A stretch of 64,000 nt of DNA, taken from contig NC_065541.1 in NCBI RefSeq assembly GCF_932294415.1, forward strand, positions 29,186,790 to 29,250,789, written 5' to 3'. The notes under the pieces are model-generated. The model saw nothing but the letters and a program-made list of their open reading frames with translations, did not search any database and was not told where the DNA came from. Origin of the DNA: Quercus robur (taxonomy: Eukaryota > Streptophyta > Magnoliopsida > Fagales > Fagaceae). Numbering within the stretch: position 1 is the first letter of the stretch; every line of letters begins with the position of its first letter. Of the stretch, positions 12,257 to 23,007 are shown piece after piece. Position numbers and translations under genes: made by a program.

Positions 12257-12825
12257 TGCCTCAACGTGTTCCTTTGCTGATCTTCTCGGCCTTTATTTCT
12301 TTAGAGGAAATGACGACTCTACGTTAAGCTTGTGAACGATGAACTCCGGATCAACCTCGGGCACCTCATACAGGCTTTAGGCAAAAACATCTACATTCTG
12401 AATAAGAAATAACAATGCTTCTACCTTCTCCCCGTCCTTCATATTTGCCCCTATTTGAAAATACTGGTTAACATCTGGTAGTATCCTTACTCTGATTAAT
12501 TCATCAACACAACTAGCCCACATTTCCTCTCGGGGCTCCTGTAATTGCTATAAAGGAACCTCATCGGCGGTTTCATTTTGTTTAGCCTACTTGTGCTTCC
12601 AATCAACTGCGACCACTAACATTGCCTGGCCGCTTGCTGACCTCCCCTTACTACAGCAATACCCTGCTTGGTATGGAACTTAACCTTCACATGCAGGGTG
12701 GAGGGAACTGCCCCCATCGCATGGATCCATAGCCTTCCCAGAATAGCCATATAAGGAGAAAACGAAACGACAACTACAAAAGCCACTGTCACTTCCTTTC
12801 CTTCCATATTTACAGGAAGTGATAT

Positions 12826-13299
12826 TTACCCCTCGAGAATCACCACCTGACCATCAAACCCGACTAGGGGTGTATCGTATTTTAAGAGGTCCTCCTTTTT
12901 CAGTCTGAGCCCTCTGAACAGATCCGAATACATCAGATCAGCCCCACTTCCTTGGTCCACCATTACCCTCTTTACTATGAAACCCTTTATCCAGGCTATC
13001 ACCACCAACGCATCATCGTGCGGTTGAATCGTTCCTTCTAAATCATCATCATTAAAAGTGATGGGCTCCCGAACAAGTTTTAGCTTCTTCTCGGGTGGTT
13101 GCTTGCCCGAACTATTTTCCACAGGCACTACGATCAACACTCCTCTCCTCCCGGCCATTGCAGTACCCCTTGGGGCAGCATGGATAACCTCGATCACTCC
13201 TAATGGGGGCGGAAGAGGGTTCCCTCTTTGCTGAGTACCTTGCTCGGCATCCTTATTCCCTGTATCCGCCACAAACTCCTTCAAATATCCCGCCTTCAC
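12826..13299 (-). pseudogene. E2 protease region
   Basis: The minus-strand frame includes DDDLEGTIQPHDDALVV and KRVMVDQGSGADLMYSDLF, the retropepsin active-site region with DQG in place of the usual D(T/S/N)G, followed by LVGFDG. It lies between the gag zinc segment and RT, as expected. A frame break to RT follows near 12826, and the region from 12616 (ILGRLWIHAMGAVPSTLH) continues the protease C-terminus in another frame. Confidence 0.75.
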
Positions 13300-13320
13300 A
13301 TATTACCCAAGATGATTCTT

Positions 13321-14730
13321 TTACACCTGGCGTTGCTCGATGATATGCCCCTTATCCCTGTGATAGGTACAGTACAAATTCTGATTCCTACGGGATGGGT
13401 CACCCCCCATCTTGTTCGGAAATTTGAAGTACGGCTCATTTTTTATCCGGTCTACGATTCTGTGTATCGGCGCTTTAAACGTCACGTTCACCTCTCCCAA
13501 TTGCAGCTCTGGCTCTTGTATCCTTAAATCCTTTCGAGGCCTTGGCTGAAACCCGCTCTGCCGAGGACGATTCCCTATCGAGGCCTTGCCCTTACTTTGT
13601 AGCCGATCGACCTCTAGGCGTTTGTATTCCTCTATACGCCCCATGAGCTGCCTTATATCCTCGAGAGGCCTCCTCATCAACGACTCTCGCAGTTCAGAAT
13701 CCTCGGGTAGCCCCATCCTAAAGGTGCTCACTACAATCTTCTTGTTACCCCCACCAATCTCATTATAAAGCTCCTAACACCGACTGGCATAACTGCGAAG
13801 GGTTTCCCTAACCCTCATCTTCATAAATAGTAATACGTCCACTGGTTGCAATACCTGGCTACAAGTAACAAACCGGACACCGAATTCTTGTATCAACTCG
13901 ATAAAACTGTGAATGGAGCCCTTCCATAACCCATTAAACCATCTTAAAGTAGTGGGCCCGAGGCTCGAGGGAAATACCTTACACATCAAGGCATTATTAT
14001 GAGTATGCAGAGACATCATTTAGATATAATGGCTTACGTGCTCTACCGGGTCTATTTTCCCATCATAGGAATTGAATGGTGGGCGCGCAAATCTGCTCGG
14101 CATTGGGGCCTGTTCAATGTCTTTTGAGAATGGCAACCGAGCAGCTCTGCGTAAGGCGAGACCATAGCATCCATAGCAGCATTATGGGGCCGTCGTTCTT
14201 TCGGGGAATCTGATCCCCGGTCTACGTACTCCCGTGAACGTGATCGATCCCGATGTTGATGGGACTCCTGTGAGTGTGAATGGCCTTTTCATCGATGGGA
14301 CTCTCATGAATGTGAACGATCCTGATGTCGACAAGAACCGGACTGGTTGGACCCAGCCCTATAACAATTTCTCCTGCTATCAGACCTCCCTTCTCCGTTG
14401 CTTGCCCCTTGCTTCTAACTCCAAATCTCTCACCAGTCTACGTAATCGCTCAAGTTCTTCATCCCTCTCGTCAAGTTGCCCGTGCCCTAAAGCTTCCAAT
14501 ATCATCCGATGGGTTTGGTATGATCTGTCCCAAAGGCTGGACCGCTCTTCCTCTTGTTCATGGTCCCTATCTTCGCGACTCTTGTGCCGCTGTTCTCGCC
14601 AAGTGGATCCCCAAAAAGATCCCATCAAACCACTTTCAGTGTAACTGCCCGAACGTCTTTCAGACATTCTCTCAAGCGTGAGTCTCAGTTGAACCACGAC
14701 TTTGTAAGAGATTTCCACAGACGGTGCCAA
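13321..14730 (-). pseudogene. E2 gag
   Basis: Three minus-strand frames give a gag-like polypeptide. The N-terminal charged coil at 14730-14380 includes ERLRRLVRDLELEARG. The capsid block LGPTTLRWFNGLWKGSIHSF lies near 13960, followed by RVRETLRSYASRC, then a stop. The linker and zinc-like CTYHRDKGHIIEQ lie at 13400-13321. Stops at about 13774 and 13321 break it. The first frame starts immediately after the primer-binding site. Confidence 0.75.
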
Positions 14731-14731
14731 T

Positions 14732-15401
14732 TGTGCACGCTAAAAACAAGGTTTATGGGCCGGCCCTTGCTTGGGCTCACAATCTATTTGTAATGTGGGC
14801 TTTGGATTTCCTACTCTAAGTAGTTCTTAATACAGAGACCCAACAAAGCGACATCTCTTATGAATTCCTTTACTTTCACTGCTACTATTCTGTTGCTCTC
14901 TCGCTCCCTGTACTCTTAGTCTCCTATGCCACCCTTCTCTCTCCCTTCTTCCGCTTCTCATATTTATAGCGAAAAATTAGTGGAAAGTTATGATTACTTT
15001 CATGGTTAGTGGGAAAGGAGGTCCAATGTCGTTATTCTTAAGTGGGTGTTAGTTGGGAGTGGGGTGTGGTGAGAGTGGCATTGGAACTAGTTCCCACCTA
15101 AGTAGATTTGTTCGGCAGCGACATTCCCCAAGGCACTGCCGGGCAGCCGAGAATTAGTGAACCCAAGCAGTTGCCTTAATGTCCGGCAAGTGGTACACCG
15201 GGCGTGATTCGAGTGAGAAAGCGTGGTGCATAATAATTATGACCATTCACTCAATGTGCTTCAAGGCGGCATGAGACCTGGGCCTATGGTCCTTGTGGGC
15301 CTAGGGCCCGAGCCTCAGGTAATGAGAGGTTGGCATCATGGTTCATATTGTTGGGTCAAAGCCCAAAGCCCAATTGGGCCTAGGGGTTCGGGTGCCATAC
15401 A
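14732..15401 (-). repeat. E2 5' LTR
   Basis: A 670-bp LTR (+ strand TGTGCACGC...GCCATACA). On the minus strand it ends GCGTGCACA, immediately followed by the primer-binding site. It provides the full reference for the truncated copy at 10024. Confidence 0.7.
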
Positions 15402-15737
15402 AGTCCCTTCTAAACTACTTCACAAGCACAAAATAACCTCCTCACAGATATAGGTATGGTGAGATAAGGATTTGGCTAATGTACCTCTCAAGGATGTAAC
15501 AATGGAGAGAGTGAAAGTATAGAAATTTGGAGAATCAAAGGATGAAGATTGTGGATGAGTCAATCTTTTTTTTCTTTAGGGTTTTTCTCTCAAAGTTTTC
15601 TTTGAAAGCTCTCTACATTTTGTGGGTATAAGGGTATTTATAGTAGGGTGAGTGAGGAATGCGAACAGTCAGTTTTCATTAAACAGGGCATTCTGGCAAC
15701 TCGAGCTCGTGACTGGAATAAGCGCGAGTTTGAGTTG

Positions 15738-16988
15738 TGTTGAGGTCTAAAAAAAATCACAGTAAAATAAGCCCAAGAAAGAATAAGCTAAGCCCAAGAA
15801 AGAGTGAGTTAAGCCCAGAAAAAAAGAAAACTCAGACCAAGTCCAAAGGGATTATACGAAAGGCCCTGAGGATCCCGAAGCCCAGAAAAGGAAAAGCAAC
15901 CAAAGAAAAAAAGAGAGAGAACATCACAGCAAAGTATAAGACGCAAGGATCCTCAGGCACCATCAATAAGCGCAAAGAAAAAGAAGACCAGGACAGATCG
16001 ATAGAAAGAAGACAGAAAAAGAAAACAAGAAAAACAAAAGAACGTAAGCGACCCTTCATGGCACAGACAGAAAAGGCGTCAGGGAACCAAGACAAGGAAG
16101 AAGAATGATAACAAAACGATTTCAAAAGAGCAGAACAGGATTCCGCCCAAATAGGAAAGAAACAGAAAGGTAAAAGACGCCAGAAGTGAGGATGCCGAGA
16201 AGGGCATACCTCAGCACATCCCAAAGAGGATGGCCAACCAGAAGCTTTCGAAGGAATCAGAACCAAGAGAAGGAAAGAATGAGAGAAAACGGAAAAGGGG
16301 ACTTACCGAGATGATGAGGACAGAACATACTCTGTTTGCAAAAGACCAAAACAGGGGAACCAACGGTTCCCCAAGACGCCCAGAAAAACTCCACTATAAA
16401 AGGAGAGGATGGGTTGTGAAGAAAGCAGCGAGAAAAAAAGGGGAGAAACATAAGAAAGAAGAGATTCTTTAGGGAAAAACTATCAGAAAATCTGTGTGGA
16501 AAGAAAATTACTAAGGGAAAACGAATACTGCTTCCCGATATCCCGTAAAAGCAACTATGGTACATACTCGGATTCAACGAGAATCAAACTTCGCAAGTTT
16601 TGAAGGCTGAAATAGCCATTCAAGGCTGCAATTTTTGAGCTCGATTGGACCTTGTATCACATCCTAGTGAGCTTTCTGTAATTAAACAGATAATGCCTTA
16701 ATGAAATTCTGTTTCATAATTCCCAGGATCCTCACAATACTTTTTTTTTTATCGTCTTGCTAATCCTGCTTTTCTTTCTTTCTGAACTTACATTGTTAAT
16801 TTCTGGCACTCCTCGATATCCTTGTTTGTCATCTTTTTTGTATGTTGTCAGGAGTATTCTCTGCATTCACTTGATTCTTAAACAGCCATTTAGCTGCGGT
16901 GAGTCAAGGCCCAGTCCACCAAATCCTTTCTTTTTCATTCAGGCTCGGGATCCTTGGGCCTGAGTATCCCGAAAAAGACACTCTCACA
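15738..16988 (+). repeat. E3 5' LTR
   Basis: A 1251-bp LTR with a TATA box (TATAAAAG at 16395). The lysine-rich open frames on both of its strands recur in the 3' LTR simply because the sequence is duplicated; I do not consider them genes. It contains four GGATCC motifs. Confidence 0.95.
16395..16402 (+). promoter_or_regulatory. E3 LTR promoter TATA box
   Basis: TATAAAAG in a GC-richer context, about 590 bp before the LTR end. The same box is kept at 28827-28834 in the 3' LTR despite a neighbouring A/T difference. It is the likely core promoter for the genomic RNA. Confidence 0.6.
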
Positions 16989-16991
16989 TTT

Positions 16992-17010
16992 TGGCGACTC
17001 CACTGGGGAC
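16992..17010 (+). promoter_or_regulatory. E3 primer-binding site
   Basis: TGGCGACTCCACTGGGGAC begins three bases after the LTR end. It is the TGGCGACTCC-type site used by plant Tat/Ogre-like elements to prime minus-strand synthesis from a tRNA. Only about 40 bases separate it from the gag start codon, so there is no extra ORF ahead of gag. Confidence 0.8.
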
Positions 17011-17049
17011 TGGGCAAAGAAGAAGGAAGAAACAATCCCTTCACAGAGA

Positions 17050-19275
17050 ATGCCTCCAAGACAAAGAAACAGCAAAGGAACCAATGTGCCACCTACGGCC
17101 TCTGAGCCTGTAGGAGAAAACGAGGAAGTCTCCAGGCAAGGAGGTGGGATACCCTTGGTGGAACAGGAGGTTGTGTCGGAACAAAGACACGCAAGACAGG
17201 AACCAGACCTAATGGCCAGGATGACAGCAATGTTAAAGGATCTGGAGCAAGAAGTTCGTCTTCTCAAAGAAGGCAGGACACAGGAAGTCAGAGACAACAT
17301 TCCCCCTACTGGCCACCAAGATGGGACCCAGCCAGAAGGAGGGTCAGCAGTAGGAGGAAGAGCCAACCCTCAGTATTTGACACTGGCAGACGTCAATGCC
17401 CTCCTGGAGCAAGAAAGGGAAAAACTCTCAGGGATCCCCAAGCAATTCTCTCGGGATCCCCCGTTCCCTCCAGAACTCCTTGGCAAACCATATCCTAAGG
17501 GATACGAACCCCCAAAGTTCCATCCTTTCGATGGGAGGAATGGAAGTGCCGTGGAACATGTGAGCAGGTTTGTCCACACTATGGGCCCCTATGCAGGAGA
17601 CAAAGAATTATGTCTAAGGGAATTTGCCAAATCTTTGGTGGATAGGGCATACACCTGGTACACCACGCTGAGACCCGGGTCTATCAAGACCTGGGATGAG
17701 ATGATGGAAAAATTCTGCGCCAAATATTACCCTGGTGAAGACAAAATCACTTTCCAGAACCTGCAGATGGTGAGGCAGAGACCTGGAGAAGATCCTGTTC
17801 AGTTTATTAAAAGATTCGAAGATGTGTCTCTAGACTGCTATGGAGACCATGAAGAAAAGGAGCTCGTAGAGACCTGTATAGCCAACATGCTTTTTGATTA
17901 CAGGCTCAACCTTGAAAATTTATGTATCACACAGTTTGCTGACCTGCTACAGAGAACCAGAAGGACAGCACAAACCATGAGAACAAAAAGGCTGCTCGCG
18001 TCCCAAGCTATGACAGCATCAGCAGGAGAGAAAAGGAAGAGACCAGATGGAAAGGTGTTTGAGGAACCACCAGTGATCCCATGCACAGCTGAAGAGTTAA
18101 GCCATGTCCTAGACAAATGGATTGGAGATGGGGTTGTCAGGCCATTCACTGTGTCCAGGCCACCAACCGAGGAAGAAAGGAAGAATCCTTTATTTTGCAG
18201 AATTCATAATTATGTGAAGCACTCCACTAAGGACTGTTGGACCCTTCGCAGGCTCTTCCACAAAAAGTTGAGGGAAGGAACCTTGGAACTCACTCAGAAG
18301 GAGCCAGAAGTGCAGAGGAACCCCTTGCCTAACCATAAAGGGAAAGGGGTGGTAGCAGTAGTAATACACGGGAACCCAGCAGAAGCAGCAGAATCCGAAG
18401 GATCCTTCCACCCGAGCACAGTCAGAACCCTCCAGAAGAATCCTAAGTTCAGGTCATTATTCAATCAATTAGGATTCGGACCAGAAGCAAGAAGGGTGGC
18501 CACAGAGTCTCTCATGAGCATAGCAGCAGATTCAGGGATGGAATGCTTTACAGCTGAGTCACATGCTAGTCGAGCTTTCCTGGAAACAACCAATGCAATA
18601 ACCTTCACTGATGAAGACATGGAAATTGAGCACCCAGACCACCGTAGACCCCTTTATCTCATGGCCACCATAAACGGTGTTCAAGTCAGAAGAGCACTGG
18701 TGGATACGGGGGCATCACTCAACCTCATTGCCTTAAGTACCCTGGAAGCTGTTGGTTTAGTTGACAGAAGGATCCTGGGGACCCCCATGGAGATAACAGG
18801 ATTTGGAGGATCGGTGGAATCAACAGAAGGATACGTGCAGCTAGCCTTAAGGGTAGGGCCAATAGTAGCTTTGACAAGGTTTCATGTGATTAATGCAGAA
18901 GTTTCTTATCACGTGCTGCTGGGACGCCCGTGGCTTCATAAACATCGCCTTATTCCGTCCACGTTCCATCAATGCATTAAAGGGAGACTGAATGGGAGAC
19001 CCATAAGGATCCCTGCTAATCATAATCCTTTCAGCCAGGGAGAAGTGAACTTTGCAGAAACGATGTTTTATGATGAGTTGGAGCCAGATGATGAGAGCCC
19101 CACCCCGGGGACCCCGGGGGCACCTATCCTAGAAGAAGAAGAAGGAGGAAGGGGCACCCGTGACCTGAGAAACCTCTTAGAAAGAAAAAGACAAAAGAGG
19201 GAGCCCAGCTCTTCAGGATCTCGAGAATGTGTGGTGGTGTGGGAACCTGGGGGAAGGTTAATTTATCGTTTATGA
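17050..19275 (+). CDS. E3 gag-protease polyprotein
   Basis: Structural capsid protein and retropepsin, 741 residues from the ATG at 17050. The frame is open further upstream, but only into the LTR, and this ATG is the first after the primer-binding site. A charged N-terminus with a short coil (about 55-80) is followed by the capsid core (about 158-300; FDGRNGSAVEHVSRFVHTMG, TWYTTLRPGSI, FQNLQMVRQRPGEDPVQF). A zinc-binding-like CRIHNYVKHSTKDC lies at about 383-396. Protease contains ALVDTGASLNLI (DTGA near 552-555) and HVLLGRPWLHKH. It ends with TGA at 19273; the next codons remain open into pol in the same frame, so RT/integrase expression needs readthrough, re-initiation or an RNA-level fix. 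Confidence 0.92.
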   Translation: MPPRQRNSKGTNVPPTASEPVGENEEVSRQGGGIPLVEQEVVSEQRHARQEPDLMARMTAMLKDLEQEVRLLKEGRTQEVRDNIPPTGHQDGTQPEGGSAVGGRANPQYLTLADVNALLEQEREKLSGIPKQFSRDPPFPPELLGKPYPKGYEPPKFHPFDGRNGSAVEHVSRFVHTMGPYAGDKELCLREFAKSLVDRAYTWYTTLRPGSIKTWDEMMEKFCAKYYPGEDKITFQNLQMVRQRPGEDPVQFIKRFEDVSLDCYGDHEEKELVETCIANMLFDYRLNLENLCITQFADLLQRTRRTAQTMRTKRLLASQAMTASAGEKRKRPDGKVFEEPPVIPCTAEELSHVLDKWIGDGVVRPFTVSRPPTEEERKNPLFCRIHNYVKHSTKDCWTLRRLFHKKLREGTLELTQKEPEVQRNPLPNHKGKGVVAVVIHGNPAEAAESEGSFHPSTVRTLQKNPKFRSLFNQLGFGPEARRVATESLMSIAADSGMECFTAESHASRAFLETTNAITFTDEDMEIEHPDHRRPLYLMATINGVQVRRALVDTGASLNLIALSTLEAVGLVDRRILGTPMEITGFGGSVESTEGYVQLALRVGPIVALTRFHVINAEVSYHVLLGRPWLHKHRLIPSTFHQCIKGRLNGRPIRIPANHNPFSQGEVNFAETMFYDELEPDDESPTPGTPGAPILEEEEGGRGTRDLRNLLERKRQKREPSSSGSRECVVVWEPGGRLIYRL

Positions 19276-19299
19276 AGGTGCGCGGGACCCGAATGCATT

Positions 19300-22200
19300 G
19301 TGCAGGAAGGTCCCGGACCACCAAGCTGCATGATGGCCCAAGAAGAAATCCCAGAAGAACCAGTTAAGGAGGCCCAGATTCAGCCTGAGGAAGAACTAAA
19401 GGAAGTAGACCTGGGAACAGAACCAGGATCCCGAAGACCTGTTTTCATTAGCAGTCGATTGGTGGCTCAAGAAAGAGAACAACTGGTAACCTTACTTCAA
19501 AAATACAGAGATGTGTTTGCATGGACCTATGATGAGATGCCTGGTCTAGACCCGGAGTTGGTAGTCCATTCTCTTAATGTGGAACCAGGGGTGAGGCCAG
19601 TAGTCCAACCAGCCAGGGTCTTTCACACTGAGGTAGAAGCTCAAATAGTCCAAGAGGTCAAGAAATTACTAACGGCTGGTTTTATCAAACCCATCCAACA
19701 CCCAAAATGGCTTTCCAACATTGTACCTGTGAAGAAGAAAAATGGTCAAATCCGCTGCTGTGTAGACTTTCGCAACTTGAACAAGGCATGTCCTAAAGAT
19801 GAGTTCCCCTTGCCCAATATCGATCTCCTTGTAGATTCAGCTGCAGGAAACTCAATGTTCTCGTTTATGGATGGGTACAGTGGATACAATCAAATTCACA
19901 TGGCAGCCAAAGATGCAGAGAAGACGGCATTCAGAACTCCGATTGGGAACTTTTACTACACTGTAATGCCCTTTGGCCTCAAAAATGCGGGGGCTACGTA
20001 TCAACGGACCATGACAGCCATTTTCCATGACATGATGCATGAGGAGATGGAAGATTATGTAGACGATATTGTGGTCAAGTCAAAAACCAGAACAGGACAT
20101 TTCCAAGTACTTGAGCAAGTCTTTGAAAGATGCAGGAAATACAAGTTACGTATGAACCCCATGAAGTGCGCCTTTGGAGTGTCTGCTGGAAAGTTCCTCG
20201 GGTTCCTGGTACATCACAAAGGCATAAGCGTGGACCCAGCCAAGGCCACAGCTATTGCCACGATGAGAAGACCAACTACTGTTAAGGAACTCAAAAGCTT
20301 CCTGGGAAGGGTCTCCTATATCAGGAGGTTTGTGCCTGGTTTAGCCTCAGCTACAGCAGGCCTATCCAAACTATTGAAAAAGGGAAATGAATTTACCTGG
20401 GGAACAGAGCAGCAGGAAGATTTTCAAAGAATTCAGGGCATTATGAACCATCTGCCCACCCTCCAGGCACCAGTACGTGGGCGACCTCTGTTGCTATACT
20501 TAGCATCAAACTCTCAGGCAATAGGAGCTTTGCTGGCACAAGAAGATGACCAAGGAAATGAGCAGCCCATATATTATGTAAGCAGAACACTCAAGGATAC
20601 CGAGACCAGGTACCCCAGAATAGAGAAAGCCTGCCTAGTAATCGTTTATGCATCCCAAAGGTTGAAGAGGTACTTCTCAGCTCACCAAATCCTCTTGGTA
20701 ACCAAGTCCCACCCCATAAAAGCACTCCTGCACCAGCCCCTTCTCACGGGAAGAATAGCACAATGGCTAGTGTTGCTCTCACAATATGATATAGGTGTAA
20801 GAACCCCCAAGGCTGTCAAGAGCCAGGCCATAGCAGATTTGCTAGCTCAATTCCCAGGAAAGGAAGAAGGCCCACTGAGCGAAGAAATCCCTGGTGAGGT
20901 AGCAGTGATGGAGATCCCAGGGAAGAAATGGACCATGAGGTTTAACGGGTCAGCTACAGCAACTTCAAATGGGGTAGGAATTGTACTGAGCTGCGAAAAT
21001 GGGGATATCATGCCCCTGTCTTTCAAACTTGGTTTCTCATGCTCTAATAATGCAGCTGAGTATGAGGCATACTTAACTGGGTTGGCTATAGCACTCAGCA
21101 TAGGAGTGAAGCATATGAGAGTGTTGGGAGATTCTAATCTTGTAGTCTCCCAAGTGAAAGGTGACTTTGCACTACGGGAGCAAAGTTTAGCAGCTTACAG
21201 GACTTGGGCACAAAGGCTGGAGATGGAATTTCAAACCTTCAGCATAGAATACACTCAAAGAAGTGAAAACAGGTTTGCAGATGCTCTCGCCACCCTGGGA
21301 TCCCAAATACCATTTAATGGGAGAGATACGCTGATAAAAATAGGAAGGCAGGAACATTCCATTGTAAGGATCCTCCAAGGGATGTACCCCGGGGAATCCA
21401 AACAGTGGGACTGGAGGGACGAAGTCAAAGAAAGGATGAAAGAGGCAAGCCCTAGAGGGAACATCAAAGAACTAATGGATTACACTCAGATAGAAGGAGA
21501 ATTGTATAGAAGACTGCCAGGAGGAATACTGTCCAGATGTATCACCGAGAAGGAAGGAAAGTTGAAACTAGAAGAATTACACGCCCAAGCATGCGGAGTT
21601 GCAGAAAAAGTCAGCCTATACAGAAGGATGCAACGCATGGGGTATTACTGGCCAGATATGGACAAGGAAGCAGCAATCATACAGGGGAAATGCAAGGAAT
21701 GTCGTTTGGCAATCGATAAAGAAGAAAGCTACGCGGTGTTTATTGCAGAAGATTGGCGGGTTCCTTTCATAGGATACCTGGCTCAGGGGATCCTACCAAC
21801 TGACAAGGAACTGGCCCACAAGCTCAAAAAACTAGCGTGCAGGTATTTCTTGCAGAACGACATTTTGTTCAAAAAGGGATACCATGGGGATCCCCTCAGG
21901 TGCCTGGGACCAAAGGAAGCTAGAGAAGTAGTCAGAGAGGTGCACTCTGGAGATTGTGGAAGTCACCCAGGGAAGAGAAGGCTGTATAAGCAGTTACTGT
22001 TATTGGGGTATTACTGGCCAACGATGAAAAGAGACTCTGAGGAGCTGGTCAAAACATGTCATGCTTGCCAAGTCCTAGGAGATGCAATTCACACTCACCC
22101 AAATGTCCTACAAGATATGACGACGCCATGGCCTTTTCATACTTGGGGGCTCGATCTCATAGGGCCCATAAATCCTCCATCCAATGGTTATATATGGATC

Positions 22201-23007
22201 CTGGCAGCCACGGAGTACTTTACAAAATGGGCAGAGGCCATCCCTTTGAAAAAAGCTACTGGAGCAGCTGTAGCAAATTTCATTCGAGACCACATCATTA
22301 CAAGATTCGGGATCCCCAGAAGATTGATCAGCGACAATGGAACCCCATTCATAAACAAAGATGTGAAAGGATTAACTGAAGCATACCACATCAAGCATGG
22401 AAGATCTACCCCATACTACCCACAAGGAAACGGCCAAGCTGAAGCTACTAATAGGGTAATATTAAAAATCCTCAGGAAAATGAAGCATGAGTATGGAGGA
22501 AAATGGAGTGACCATCTGGCAGATGTGCTTTGGGCATGTAGGAGCTCTGTAAAGACAGCCACAGGATTCTCCCCATTCTCCCTGGTTTATGGAACAGAGG
22601 CCATCAGCCCTGTGGAGTTAATCATTCCTACACCAAGGGTAGTTCTTGAGGAAAATCAGGGAGAAAGTGAAGACGCAAGCAATGAAAAAAGATTAGTAGA
22701 TCTGGAAGGAGTAGAAGAAGAAAGGGAACTGGCCAAGAAAAGGAGCCAAAGATACCAGCAAAGAATGACCAGAGCATATGCACAAGCAGTACGCCCAAGA
22801 GTGTTCACCAAAGGGCAATTAGTGCTAAGGATGGCGGAGTACGTGAGGAGGAACCTGCCAGGGCCTTCCAAGTTCACCCCAAAATGGGAAGGACCCTACA
22901 TCATCAATGCAGCTCATGAAAGTGGATATTATTACCTTGCCAAAGGAGATGGAACAGTCCTGATAGAACCCATAAACGGGAAATGGCTGAAGCAATATTA
23001 TGCATAA
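19300..23007 (+). CDS. E3 pol: reverse transcriptase, two RNase H domains, integrase
   Basis: A continuous 1235-codon frame that begins right after the gag-protease TGA and stays in frame with it; the first ATG is at 19330. RT carries FMDGYSGYNQI, VMPFGLKNAGATYQR and an intact YVDD (20056-20067). The first RNase H is degenerate (LYLASNSQAIGALLAQ). The second, archaeal-type domain has MRFNGSAT (Asn at 20944-20946 where Asp is expected), NNAAEYEAYLTG and LGDSNLVV. Integrase has the HHCC zinc module (HSGDCGSHPG...CHAC), catalytic D (22153), D (22333) and E (22441) with D-X35-E spacing, and a C-terminal KWEGPYII module. No internal stops. It reverse-transcribes and integrates the element. Confidence 0.93.
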   Translation: MQEGPGPPSCMMAQEEIPEEPVKEAQIQPEEELKEVDLGTEPGSRRPVFISSRLVAQEREQLVTLLQKYRDVFAWTYDEMPGLDPELVVHSLNVEPGVRPVVQPARVFHTEVEAQIVQEVKKLLTAGFIKPIQHPKWLSNIVPVKKKNGQIRCCVDFRNLNKACPKDEFPLPNIDLLVDSAAGNSMFSFMDGYSGYNQIHMAAKDAEKTAFRTPIGNFYYTVMPFGLKNAGATYQRTMTAIFHDMMHEEMEDYVDDIVVKSKTRTGHFQVLEQVFERCRKYKLRMNPMKCAFGVSAGKFLGFLVHHKGISVDPAKATAIATMRRPTTVKELKSFLGRVSYIRRFVPGLASATAGLSKLLKKGNEFTWGTEQQEDFQRIQGIMNHLPTLQAPVRGRPLLLYLASNSQAIGALLAQEDDQGNEQPIYYVSRTLKDTETRYPRIEKACLVIVYASQRLKRYFSAHQILLVTKSHPIKALLHQPLLTGRIAQWLVLLSQYDIGVRTPKAVKSQAIADLLAQFPGKEEGPLSEEIPGEVAVMEIPGKKWTMRFNGSATATSNGVGIVLSCENGDIMPLSFKLGFSCSNNAAEYEAYLTGLAIALSIGVKHMRVLGDSNLVVSQVKGDFALREQSLAAYRTWAQRLEMEFQTFSIEYTQRSENRFADALATLGSQIPFNGRDTLIKIGRQEHSIVRILQGMYPGESKQWDWRDEVKERMKEASPRGNIKELMDYTQIEGELYRRLPGGILSRCITEKEGKLKLEELHAQACGVAEKVSLYRRMQRMGYYWPDMDKEAAIIQGKCKECRLAIDKEESYAVFIAEDWRVPFIGYLAQGILPTDKELAHKLKKLACRYFLQNDILFKKGYHGDPLRCLGPKEAREVVREVHSGDCGSHPGKRRLYKQLLLLGYYWPTMKRDSEELVKTCHACQVLGDAIHTHPNVLQDMTTPWPFHTWGLDLIGPINPPSNGYIWILAATEYFTKWAEAIPLKKATGAAVANFIRDHIITRFGIPRRLISDNGTPFINKDVKGLTEAYHIKHGRSTPYYPQGNGQAEATNRVILKILRKMKHEYGGKWSDHLADVLWACRSSVKTATGFSPFSLVYGTEAISPVELIIPTPRVVLEENQGESEDASNEKRLVDLEGVEEERELAKKRSQRYQQRMTRAYAQAVRPRVFTKGQLVLRMAEYVRRNLPGPSKFTPKWEGPYIINAAHESGYYYLAKGDGTVLIEPINGKWLKQYYA

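Larger units (their letters stand above)
10024..15401 (-). mobile_element. E2: internally deleted Ty3/gypsy (Tat-type) element, reverse orientation
   Basis: On the + strand both LTR copies start TGTGCACGC (10024 and 14732). The right copy ends ..GCCATACA at 15401. Flanks are GGTCC (10019-10023) and AGTCC (15402-15406), matching at four of five bases. On the minus strand the order is 5' LTR, primer-binding site ATTGGCACCGTCTGTGG (14731 downward), gag, protease, RT, double RNase H and the start of the integrase zinc region. A deletion then joins this to the middle of the 3' LTR near 10248. The integrase core is gone and the ORFs carry stops. Confidence 0.8.

Noticed and set aside
15737..16577. 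Lysine-rich + strand ORF and Phe/Leu-rich minus-strand ORFs, with identical copies at 28169-29009
   Set aside because: They lie within the two E3 LTRs; the conservation is that of duplicated LTR DNA. No family resemblance, and the composition follows A/G-rich sequence.
19852..22394. Several minus-strand ORFs opposite E3 pol
   Set aside because: Shadows of the long pol frame; no splice signals or recognisable domains, unlike the antisense PMD gene.
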